64,000 bases of DNA from Rhizobium sp. WSM4643. GTDB lineage: Bacteria > Pseudomonadota > Alphaproteobacteria > Rhizobiales > Rhizobiaceae. The notes beneath the pieces are model-generated. The model was not told the DNA's origin. It saw only the letters and a program-made list of their open reading frames with translations, and did no database searches. Position numbers and translations under genes: made by a program. The DNA is taken from positions 372,001-436,000 of the forward strand of contig NZ_CP104041.1 of the NCBI RefSeq assembly GCF_025152745.1, given 5' to 3'. This document shows, in pieces, positions 17,680 to 24,583 of this stretch (position 1 is the stretch's first letter; the number at the start of each line of letters is the position of its first letter).

Positions 17680-18681
17680 TTATCGACCGATCACGCGCTT
17701 CCTGGTGTCGGAGGGGTATTCTCCGTATGTCGTCTTGTAGACTGCGGAAAACCGGCCGAAATGAAAGAAGCCCCATTTGAGGCAGATGGCCTTCATGGTC
17801 TCCCTGCTCTCGGGATCGATGAGATCCTGGCGCGCGGCGCGCAGCCGAAGCGTCAGCAGATAGGCGGCGGGAGAGGTTCCCCTGAATGCACGAAAACCGG
17901 TTTCGAGCGCCCGGCTGGATACGCCGGCCGCTTCGGCCACCTTCAGCATGGTGATCGGCTGCTCGATATTGGCGTGCATGAATTCGATCGCCCTGCGGAC
18001 GTGCCGGGGGGCAATCAGGGACGGGCCATTCTCCAGGAAATGCGACAGCCGGTGCGGCACCAGGCGCACGACCAGATCGGCCAGCGCCTGCGTCATATGC
18101 GCCATGGCGATCGGCGACTGCAGCAAGGGGCCATCGTCGCGCATGCCTAAGATAATCGTTTCCGTGAGGTTGCCGATCAACCGCCCGGCGGGCTTGGACA
18201 GATCCAGTTCCGGCAGTAGGTCGAGGGAGCCGCTGAACGGCATCTCGAATGTCTGGCCGATCGTCTGGAGGATGACGGGCCAGTTGATCAGCAACTCGTC
18301 GATGACGTTCGCTTGCCCATGCATGATGACGCTGTCGGGTTCGAAATTGTTATAGAGAAGCAATTTTCCTTGCCCGGCCTCGGCAATGCGGGACGATCCA
18401 TAGGTTACCCCCATGCCGCCGCTGCGCGGCACGACAATCGACAGATACTCCGACGTATCGACGGTCGGCTCGATATTGAACTGAAACTCCGCCTCATGAT
18501 AACCCGTCAGCAGAACGGCCTTGTCACAGACGGAGAAATCCAGTCCCCAATGGAAGTCCTGGGCGCGGCCGACAGGCTCGGCATCAAACGCGCCAAAAGC
18601 ACCCCCCAGCGTTTCGACCATGTTGTCGAAGGACGAACCGCTAAATCGAAATGAGAATGGGGCAGTGCTATTTTCTGTCAT
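17680..18681 (-). CDS. AraC-family transcriptional regulator
   Basis: A 333-residue protein. The C-terminal ~100 residues hold the two helix-turn-helix motifs of the AraC/XylS family: MLKVAEAAGVSSRALETGFRAFRGTSPAAYL and the second, partly divergent, ICLKWGFFHFGRFSAVYKTTYGEYPSDTRK. The N-terminal 200 residues match the AraC-binding-2-like sensory region (QFNIEPTVDTSEYLSIVVPRSG). It faces the YdeP-type operon convergently across 52 bases, and the 1 kb upstream of it is empty, so its targets cannot be read from the position. The effector is unknown. Confidence 0.82.
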   Translation of the reverse strand: MTENSTAPFSFRFSGSSFDNMVETLGGAFGAFDAEPVGRAQDFHWGLDFSVCDKAVLLTGYHEAEFQFNIEPTVDTSEYLSIVVPRSGGMGVTYGSSRIAEAGQGKLLLYNNFEPDSVIMHGQANVIDELLINWPVILQTIGQTFEMPFSGSLDLLPELDLSKPAGRLIGNLTETIILGMRDDGPLLQSPIAMAHMTQALADLVVRLVPHRLSHFLENGPSLIAPRHVRRAIEFMHANIEQPITMLKVAEAAGVSSRALETGFRAFRGTSPAAYLLTLRLRAARQDLIDPESRETMKAICLKWGFFHFGRFSAVYKTTYGEYPSDTRKRVIGR

Positions 18682-18689
18682 GCTGCTCC

Positions 18690-19766
18690 CATTGTTCGAT
18701 GTGGCTGTTTCGACATGCCCTTCTTGACCGCCCTGAGATGCCAGTGTGATGCGCGATCCGCGCGGGCGCCGGATCGGCGCGCCTACCTCTGCCAGTCTTG
18801 CCGGTCGTCATGCATCCGCCGTCGCGGGGCTTCATCAGGGCCAGCAGACGGTGCGGATGGGCGGAGCTCGCCTGTATATTAGACGATTGTAACTTATAGT
18901 GAAGCGGCTTGCCGCCGAGCAGGTGGATTTCCGCGTGGTCGGTCTCGGATCAGCGGCTTTCGGCAGCCGATCCAGCCCGAATTCGGGCGTGGCAAGCGTC
19001 AAAAAAACCAACCCTTTAACTGCATTATCGATTGCTCCGGCAGAGCTCAGATGTTTTTGCGAGACGGCAGGAACTGACAGAACGTGCGGCGATTGGCAAG
19101 ATTTGCGCTACCGGTTATGACGGCAGTCCGCTGGTAAATGGATTGCGCTGAAGACGCGATTTTGCAGCTGTAGCCACCACGCCACAGGTTCAACTGCCCC
19201 GACCTTGCCGAGACGCGCTCATCATCTGAAGTTTGTAGGAATTCCCATCCGAGAGCCGCGCAGTCGCCTGCCGAAGGTTTTATAGTGGACCGTTTAAGGA
19301 GCCTTCGGCAGGCTGACAGGCATGCAAGCATACGCACGGGATGGGGTGCGTATGTATGATCCCTTCCATCCTTCTGGGGGCGACGGATGGACGGGCCTTT
19401 TGGCTTAGAGACCGCAAACCATCATGGTCTTGGTCAGGAATGATCTTATTATTCTCCAGCCACGGAGCAATTGTCAGGCGCCGATATTGTCGCCCGATCG
19501 GCTTTTCGCTACGCAGTCTGGACTGCTCCTGCGCAAAATGTATACGCAAGCACTCGCCTCAAGCCGTATCTTCCGCGGTGCGGCCTGCCGGCCGCCGCGC
19601 TCGGAAGGGATCGGGCGAGAGAATCGTCATCAGTTGCTCATCGTCAGCGAGCGCCAGCCCTCGTCCCGCCCCAATCACCAGGCGGCCGACTTCCCAATTC
19701 CGGAGATGGCGACCTGCCAGGTATCGGTGTCGCCAACGAAACGGAGAGACAGCCGCAAGCGCAGCT
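18690..19766. other. About 1.1 kb with no recognisable gene
   Basis: Open frames on both strands (for example 19047-19337 minus and 19341-19949 plus) have arginine- and serine-rich shadow-like translations, no domain and no consistent ribosome site. The only clear structure is the 12-base perfect inverted repeat at 19266-19313. The region separates the AraC gene from the 3' end of a betaine transporter operon and may contain decayed sequence or an unrecognised RNA. Confidence 0.4.
19266..19313. repeat. Perfect 12-base inverted repeat with a 24-base spacer
   Basis: GCCTGCCGAAGG at 19266-19277 and its exact reverse complement CCTTCGGCAGGC at 19302-19313. It lies in a gene-free stretch about 450 bases beyond the 3' end of the transporter operon. 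It could be a transcription terminator, an RNA hairpin, or the trace of a small mobile element. Confidence 0.5.
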
Positions 19767-20846
19767 TCAGAGCGCGATCGAGAGGGCGCTATCGCGTTGG
19801 GGAGCTGCCTCCTGCGAGTTCACCATCGCACCCGCGAGCTGGCGGAAGGTGACAAGGCCCAATGCTTCCCCGGATGGCGAAATCACCCTCGCATCGTTGT
19901 CCTGCGCCGATGCCAGCATCCGGACGGCCTCTTCGACGGTCGTTCCTGATGCAATCGTCAATCCGCCTGGCACCGCACCGGAATGCAAGGATGTCATGAC
20001 GGCATCGACCTGGATGACCCGGCCGCGATTGACCTCCTTGACGAAGTTGGCGATGTAGGCGTCGGCCGGACGCAGAACGATGTCCTGGCTGGTGCCCTGC
20101 TGGATGACTTCGCCATCGCGCAGGATCGCAATCTGATCGCCCAGCCGAAGGGCTTCGTCGAGATCGTGGGTGATGAAGACGATGGTCTTCTTGATCTCCT
20201 TCTGAATGTCGAGAAGGACCGTCTGCATATCCGTACGGATCAAAGGGTCGAGTGCCGAATAGGCTTCGTCCATCAGCAGAACCGGCGCATCGTTCGAGAG
20301 GGCTCGTGCCAGCCCGACGCGCTGCTGCATGCCGCCCGATAGCTGGTTGGGATATTTGCTCTCGAAGCCCTTCAGGCCGACCCGCTCCAGCCAGCCCATG
20401 GCGACGTCGGTGGCTTTCGAGCGCTCCATGCCCTGCACTTCGAGGCCGAAGATGGTATTGTCGAGAACATTTCGGTGCGGCAGAAGCGCAAACTTCTGAA
20501 ACACCATGGCCGTCTGGTGCCGGCGAAACGTCCGCAATTCGGTCTCGTTCATTTTTACGACATCGACGCCGTCGACAAGCACTTCGCCGGCGGTTGGATC
20601 GATCAGGCGATTGATGTGGCGGATGAGCGTCGACTTGCCCGAACCCGAAAGACCCATGATGACCTGGATACGGCCCGAGGGTATCTCGAGATTGATATCT
20701 TTCAGGCCGAGCACGTGGCCGTGCTTTTCGTTGAGCTCGGTCTTCGACAATCCTTTCTGGACGGCATCGACATGAGCGGCAGGGTTGGGACCGAAGATCT
20801 TGTAGAGGTGGCGGATCTTGATGCCGCCGAAACGTTGATCAGCCAT
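19767..20846 (-). CDS. Betaine/proline ABC transporter ATPase (ProV/OpuAA-like), importer 1
   Basis: A 359-residue protein from the ATG at 20846, chosen because it overlaps the permease stop by 8 bases; a longer frame upstream merely runs through the permease gene. Walker A is GLSGSGKST, the signature LSGGMQQRVGLARAL, and Walker B VLLMDEAYSALDP, followed by FITHDLDEALRLGD. The N-terminal IRHLYKIFGPNP and the C-terminal CBS-like tail (VTFRQLAG region) are typical of ATPases of quaternary-amine importers, where the tail senses ionic strength. It energises the permease encoded just before it. It is the last gene of the likely operon TetR-reductase-binding protein-permease-ATPase. Confidence 0.88.
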   Translation of the reverse strand: MADQRFGGIKIRHLYKIFGPNPAAHVDAVQKGLSKTELNEKHGHVLGLKDINLEIPSGRIQVIMGLSGSGKSTLIRHINRLIDPTAGEVLVDGVDVVKMNETELRTFRRHQTAMVFQKFALLPHRNVLDNTIFGLEVQGMERSKATDVAMGWLERVGLKGFESKYPNQLSGGMQQRVGLARALSNDAPVLLMDEAYSALDPLIRTDMQTVLLDIQKEIKKTIVFITHDLDEALRLGDQIAILRDGEVIQQGTSQDIVLRPADAYIANFVKEVNRGRVIQVDAVMTSLHSGAVPGGLTIASGTTVEEAVRMLASAQDNDARVISPSGEALGLVTFRQLAGAMVNSQEAAPQRDSALSIAL

Positions 20847-21726
20847 GGACGATCTCCCGATGCTTCTGGAGCCGCTTGCCATACGCCTGGCTGACCCGGT
20901 CGAAGATGATGGCAATGCCGACAATGGCAAGGCCGTTGAAAATACCCAAGGTGAAGTACTGGTTGGCAATGGCCTTCAGAACCGGCTGGCCAAGGCCCTG
21001 GACGCCGATCATCGAAGCGACGACCACCATGGCCAGCGCCATCATGATGGTCTGGTTGATGCCGGCCATGATGGTGGGAAGCGCCAGCGGCAACTGAACC
21101 TTGAACAACTTCTGCGCGCTCGACGTTCCGAAAGCATCGGCGGCCTCGAGCACGTCCTTGTCGACCAGGCGGATGCCGAGGTCGGTCAGCCTTATCATCG
21201 GCGGAATGGCGTAGATGACGACGGCGATCAGTCCCGGCACTTTGCCGATGCCGAGCAGCATGACCACAGGAATGAGGTAGACGAAGCTCGGCATGGTCTG
21301 CATGACGTCGAGGATCGGATTGATAACGCGCTGCAGCCGGTCGGAACGCGCCATCAAGATCCCCATCGGGATGCCGATGGCGATGGAGAGCACGGTACAG
21401 ACGAAGATCATCGACACCGTCCGCATCGTATCGTCCCACATGTCGAAATAGCCGATCAGCAGCAGTGTCACGAGACAGCCGAAGACGATCTTCAGGCTGC
21501 GGCTCGCAAACCATGCGATGACAAGGATGATTGCCGTAATGATCGGCCACGGCGTCTGCGTCATGAAGCGGTCGGCGGCGATCAGGAAATGCTGCAGCGG
21601 GGAGAAGAGGTTTTCGATCGCGTCGCCATAGCTGCGGGTAAATGCGCGAAAGCCGTCATCGATCGCCTTCTTCAGATTGCGAAGTGCGTCGTCATCCATA
21701 TGCGGGAATTTATAAAACCATTCCAT
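20839..21726 (-). CDS. Betaine/proline ABC transporter permease (ProW-like), importer 1
   Basis: The protein is 295 residues from the ATG at 21726, which follows AAGGGGAA at good spacing; an ATG seven codons upstream is less well placed. It has several hydrophobic segments and the permease EAA-loop region (DLGIRLVDKDVLEAADAFGTSS...KVQLPLALPTIMAGINQTI). GIGKVPGLIAVVIYAIPPMIRLTD is characteristic of ProW/OpuAB. It forms the membrane channel of importer 1, in the inner membrane. Between it and the binding-protein gene upstream lie a strong hairpin and a RIME-like repeat, which probably lower its expression relative to the binding protein. Confidence 0.88.
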   Translation of the reverse strand: MEWFYKFPHMDDDALRNLKKAIDDGFRAFTRSYGDAIENLFSPLQHFLIAADRFMTQTPWPIITAIILVIAWFASRSLKIVFGCLVTLLLIGYFDMWDDTMRTVSMIFVCTVLSIAIGIPMGILMARSDRLQRVINPILDVMQTMPSFVYLIPVVMLLGIGKVPGLIAVVIYAIPPMIRLTDLGIRLVDKDVLEAADAFGTSSAQKLFKVQLPLALPTIMAGINQTIMMALAMVVVASMIGVQGLGQPVLKAIANQYFTLGIFNGLAIVGIAIIFDRVSQAYGKRLQKHREIVHG

Positions 21727-21787
21727 TCGGTTCCCCTTTTTCTTCAAAGAGCCGTGGCAGTCTTTTTGATTTTATCGGCAGCGAGAG

Positions 21788-21810
21788 GCGGTGCGCGTTA
21801 AGCGCACCGC
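21788..21810 (-). terminator. Intercistronic hairpin, 9-pair perfect stem
   Basis: GCGGTGCGC and GCGCACCGC are perfectly complementary around a GTTAA loop. It lies between the binding-protein and permease genes of importer 1. Such hairpins commonly stabilise the upstream binding-protein message or partly terminate transcription, giving more binding protein than permease. Confidence 0.5.
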
Positions 21811-21823
21811 AGTCGTCGGCGTT

Positions 21824-21938
21824 AGAGCATGATGCCGAAAAGTGTGAGCGGTTTCCGCAGACATCATGCTCTCACTATTTAACTTAGAACAGGATTCAGA
21901 TTTTAGGCCGAACAGGCCTGAAATCATCCTGTTCTAGA
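21824..21938. repeat. RIME-like rhizobial intergenic palindromic element
   Basis: Two adjacent imperfect palindromes. The first (about 21824-21872) begins AGAGCATGATGCCGAAAAGTG and ends in CATCATGCTCT-like sequence. The second (about 21889-21936) begins AACAGGATTCAGATTTTAGG and ends CATCCTGTTCT. This arrangement and the wording GAGCATGATG/AAAAGTGTGAGCGGTTT match the Rhizobium-specific intergenic mosaic elements (RIME) as I recall them. The right end reaches into the stop codon of the binding-protein gene. It supports a Rhizobiaceae origin. Confidence 0.75.
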
Positions 21939-22935
21939 GCGCAGCTTCGACCTTCGTGGCTGCCTCAGGCGAAACCCACTTGGTCCAGAGGTCTTTGTTT
22001 TCTTTGAGGAAGTGCTTGGCGCCGTCCTCGCCGGTCGCCTGGTTGTCGGTCATCCAGGCCATCAGCTTGTTGACCGTTTCATTGCTCCAGGAGCGCTTCG
22101 CCAGATAGTCCATCACCTCGGGCCCGGCCTTTTCCGAGAAAGGCTTTGCAACGAGGGTGACGATCTTGTCGACCGGCCATGCGTTCGGCTTCGGATCGGG
22201 GCAATCGGCAACGGTATTGCAGCGCTTCCATTCGGCGGGGTCGTTCGGCACGCCGGCTTCCAGCTTGACCATCTGATATTTGCCGAGCAGCGCGGTCGGC
22301 GCCCAGTAATAGCCGGCCCAGCCTTCCTTGCGTTCGTAGGCCTTGGAGATCGAACCATCGAGGCCGGCAGCCGAGCCGGTATCGACGAGGGTGAAGCCGG
22401 CCTTGTCGGCTTCGAAGGCCTTGTAGAGCTGTGTGGTCACCACGGTGCCGCCCCAGCCCTGCGGTCCGTTGTAGATCGCGCCCTTCTTCGGATCCTCGGG
22501 AGCGGGGAAGAGTTCTGGATGCTTCAGCACGTCGCCGATGGTCTTGATGTCGGGATGGGCGTCGGCCAGATATTTGGGAATCCACCAGCCCTGCACGCCG
22601 CCATCGGGCAGCGGAGAGCCGACTTGGACGATCCGGCCTTCTTCCGTTCCCTTCTTGACGACATCGGGCAGCAGGTCGATCCAGGCTTCCGGCGCGATAT
22701 CCGGCTGGCCCTTTTCAGCCATCGAGGTGATCGTCGGAACGGTATCGCCGACGGTGATTTCCGCTTGGCAGCCGTAACCTTCGTTCAGGATGAACTTGTC
22801 GAGGTTGGAGAGAACCTCCGCACTCTGCCAGTTCATGCTGGCGATGGTGACAGTGCCGCATTCGGCGGCGCTGGCGAAAGACGCCCCGCCGATCAGGCCG
22901 AACGTCAGACATGTCGATGCGAGTAGTTTTTTCAT
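21934..22935 (-). CDS. Periplasmic betaine-type substrate-binding protein, importer 1
   Basis: A 333-residue protein with a signal peptide (MKKLLASTCLTFGLIGGASFASA, cleavage near ASA-AE). The mature part belongs to the OpuAC/ProX group: IASMNWQSAEVLSNLDKF, then GQPDIAPEAWIDLLPDV, GGVQGWWIPKYLADAHPD and ERKEGWAGYYWAPTALLG. Several Trp residues in these segments suit an aromatic box for a quaternary ammonium head. Context (demethylases and proline-type enzymes next door) suggests proline betaine or a relative as ligand, but choline or glycine betaine are possible. It is the first transport gene of the operon, 67 bases after the reductase gene. Confidence 0.85.
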   Translation of the reverse strand: MKKLLASTCLTFGLIGGASFASAAECGTVTIASMNWQSAEVLSNLDKFILNEGYGCQAEITVGDTVPTITSMAEKGQPDIAPEAWIDLLPDVVKKGTEEGRIVQVGSPLPDGGVQGWWIPKYLADAHPDIKTIGDVLKHPELFPAPEDPKKGAIYNGPQGWGGTVVTTQLYKAFEADKAGFTLVDTGSAAGLDGSISKAYERKEGWAGYYWAPTALLGKYQMVKLEAGVPNDPAEWKRCNTVADCPDPKPNAWPVDKIVTLVAKPFSEKAGPEVMDYLAKRSWSNETVNKLMAWMTDNQATGEDGAKHFLKENKDLWTKWVSPEAATKVEAAL

Positions 22936-23002
22936 TCTCGTTCCCTCTGTTTAGCGGCCGGTTTTGCTAAGCGGGGCGCCGCAGGACCCGCTCCAACGGT
23001 TG

Positions 23003-23797
23003 TCAGGAAGCCTCTCCCATACTCACCGATTTCTTGAATGCCGCCGATAGTCCCTTCGCGACCGAAGCGTCGAACCCGGCAGCGCGCATGCCTTCGATGG
23101 CCGCCGCAGTGGTGCCGCGATAGCCGACAAAGGTTTGAACGACGTCATCGGGACATTCGTCGCGGCGCTCCAGCAAGCGGCCGGCGCCTGTGATCACCGT
23201 GTTGACGGCGCGGCGCGCAATCTCCGCCGGCAGGCCGTTTGCGACGGCGTCGCGCATCATGGCGGCGGCGAGCAGCGCCGGGAAAGCCGGCCCGGACCCG
23301 GAAAGGCCGGTGAGGTAATCGATGTCGCTTTCCCCTGCGACCTCGTCCTCAGATCCGCATGCCTGAAAAATCGCGCGGACGAGCGCCCGGTCGTCTTCGG
23401 TGACATTGCTCGCGCCAATCCACGGCGTATAGGATTTGGCGACTTCGGCGGCGGCGTTCGGCAAAGCGCGGACGACGCGACCGGTGTTGTGGCGCTCGGA
23501 AAGTGCGTCCAGGCGGATGCCCGCCATGACCGAGATGACCAGCTTGCCACCGGCATCGACATCAAGAGCATGCCAGTCATCAGGACGGACGGAGAGAAGG
23601 ATCACGTCCGAACGGTCGGCAAGAGCCTGATTGTCGGTGGTCAGGAAAGAATTCGGAAAGCGGCGCGGCTGCTCGCTGCGATAAGAGAGGGAGAGGTTTC
23701 GAGGTTCGACCAGGGCGGCACCAAGGATCGAGCCGGCGATTGCTCCGCCAAGCCAGCCGCCGCCGCCAATGATTCCGATCCTCAAGGAAACGCTCAT
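23003..23797 (-). CDS. Pyrroline-5-carboxylate reductase family protein in the betaine operon
   Basis: A 264-residue protein. It has the N-terminal dinucleotide-binding motif IGIIGGGGWLGGAI, the RALPNAAAEVAKS region and the C-terminal dimer/active-site region YLTGLSGSGPAFPALLAAAMMRDAVANGL, close to the ProC signature. The family normally reduces pyrroline-5-carboxylate to proline with NAD(P)H. Here it lies between a TetR regulator and a betaine importer, opposite an N-methylproline demethylase, so it may handle a cyclic imine formed during betaine breakdown rather than serve proline synthesis. The gap to the TetR gene is 11 bases, indicating one transcript. Confidence 0.8.
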   Translation of the reverse strand: MSVSLRIGIIGGGGWLGGAIAGSILGAALVEPRNLSLSYRSEQPRRFPNSFLTTDNQALADRSDVILLSVRPDDWHALDVDAGGKLVISVMAGIRLDALSERHNTGRVVRALPNAAAEVAKSYTPWIGASNVTEDDRALVRAIFQACGSEDEVAGESDIDYLTGLSGSGPAFPALLAAAMMRDAVANGLPAEIARRAVNTVITGAGRLLERRDECPDDVVQTFVGYRGTTAAAIEGMRAAGFDASVAKGLSAAFKKSVSMGEAS

Positions 23798-23808
23798 CCC
23801 GGCCTTCC

Positions 23809-24438
23809 CTAACCCGGCCTATAACCATGCCGGGAGAAGAAGCGATCGAGCTCCCTCTGCTGCGGCACTTCGCCGGTGTAGATGGCGATATATTCGGGAA
23901 TCCGTTTCATGCGGACGGCGAGTTCCTCCTTGGCTTGCATAGAGATGTATCCGATCTGCACGAGGTACGTTGTTCGCGCTCGGACATCTGATGTCGCTTC
24001 TGGCAGCCCGAACCGGATAAACATCCGCTTGAGCGCATCAAGTCGGAGCTGATCGGCTTTCCGGACCTCGGCAAGAATCTCGTCGGACTGCAGCGCCCAG
24101 CTGCGCACGGCGAATTCGAACCTGGCGTCGAACAGATCATTGTTGAGCCAGCAATCGAAGACGTTGAGCATCGCCTCGGCGAGCGATTCCGCATAGGCTT
24201 CGGACTGCTTGACGATGTTGCCGGTGTTTTTGTCGCGCCAGCGCGCCACGAGCTCGGCCAGCAGTTCCTCCCGGTCCTTGAAGAACCAGTAGAAGCTCGT
24301 GCGCGAGAGGTTGAGCTTCTTCGCCAGCGGCAGAATTTTCACCGAATCCACGCCGGAATCCAGCAGCGAGTGGTATGCTGCTTCCAGCCATCCCTCCTGT
24401 GATCCGCGCCAGCCTGTATCATTCAAAGCCTGATCCAT
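23809..24438 (-). CDS. TetR-family regulator of the divergent betaine operons
   Basis: A 209-residue protein with the TetR N-terminal helix-turn-helix: GVDSVKILPLAKKLNLSRTSFYWFFKDREELL. The C-terminal helical part is divergent and would bind the inducer. A ribosome site (GGAG) precedes the ATG. It heads the minus-strand operon (reductase, importer 1) and is divergent from the N-methylproline demethylase operon. The 145-base region between them carries two copies of an ATGTACAT palindrome 52 bases apart, which are good candidate operators for autoregulation and for control of both operons. Confidence 0.87.
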   Translation of the reverse strand: MDQALNDTGWRGSQEGWLEAAYHSLLDSGVDSVKILPLAKKLNLSRTSFYWFFKDREELLAELVARWRDKNTGNIVKQSEAYAESLAEAMLNVFDCWLNNDLFDARFEFAVRSWALQSDEILAEVRKADQLRLDALKRMFIRFGLPEATSDVRARTTYLVQIGYISMQAKEELAVRMKRIPEYIAIYTGEVPQQRELDRFFSRHGYRPG

Positions 24439-24478
24439 GGATCATCTCCTATCAAATTGTGAAGCTGCGCGCAAGAAA

Positions 24479-24489
24479 AATGTACATTA
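24479..24489. promoter_or_regulatory. Candidate TetR operator 1 (AATGTACATTA)
   Basis: A perfect AATGTACATT palindrome about 40 bases upstream of the TetR ATG. The same core recurs at 24531-24541 with centres 52 bases apart, about five helical turns, so two dimers would lie on one face of the DNA. Confidence 0.55.
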
Positions 24490-24522
24490 GTGTCGAAAGC
24501 GTCGACCCTGATGTTTTCGATA

Positions 24523-24541
24523 TTGACACATATGTACATTA
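24523..24541 (+). promoter_or_regulatory. Candidate TetR operator 2 (TATGTACATTA) next to a TTGACA -35-like box
   Basis: ATGTACAT (24532-24539) is a perfect palindrome. A consensus TTGACA lies at 24523-24528, so a protein bound here would cover a promoter reading toward the demethylase gene at 24584. A convincing -10 was not seen. Confidence 0.5.
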
Positions 24542-24583
24542 TGCTTAGCGTCCCTTAGATATTTTAATCCGGAACCACGGCCT

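Noticed and set aside
19341..19949. Plus-strand frame of 202 codons in the gene-poor region before importer 1
   Set aside because: No domain, Arg/Ser-rich, and its end overlaps the ATPase gene antisense.
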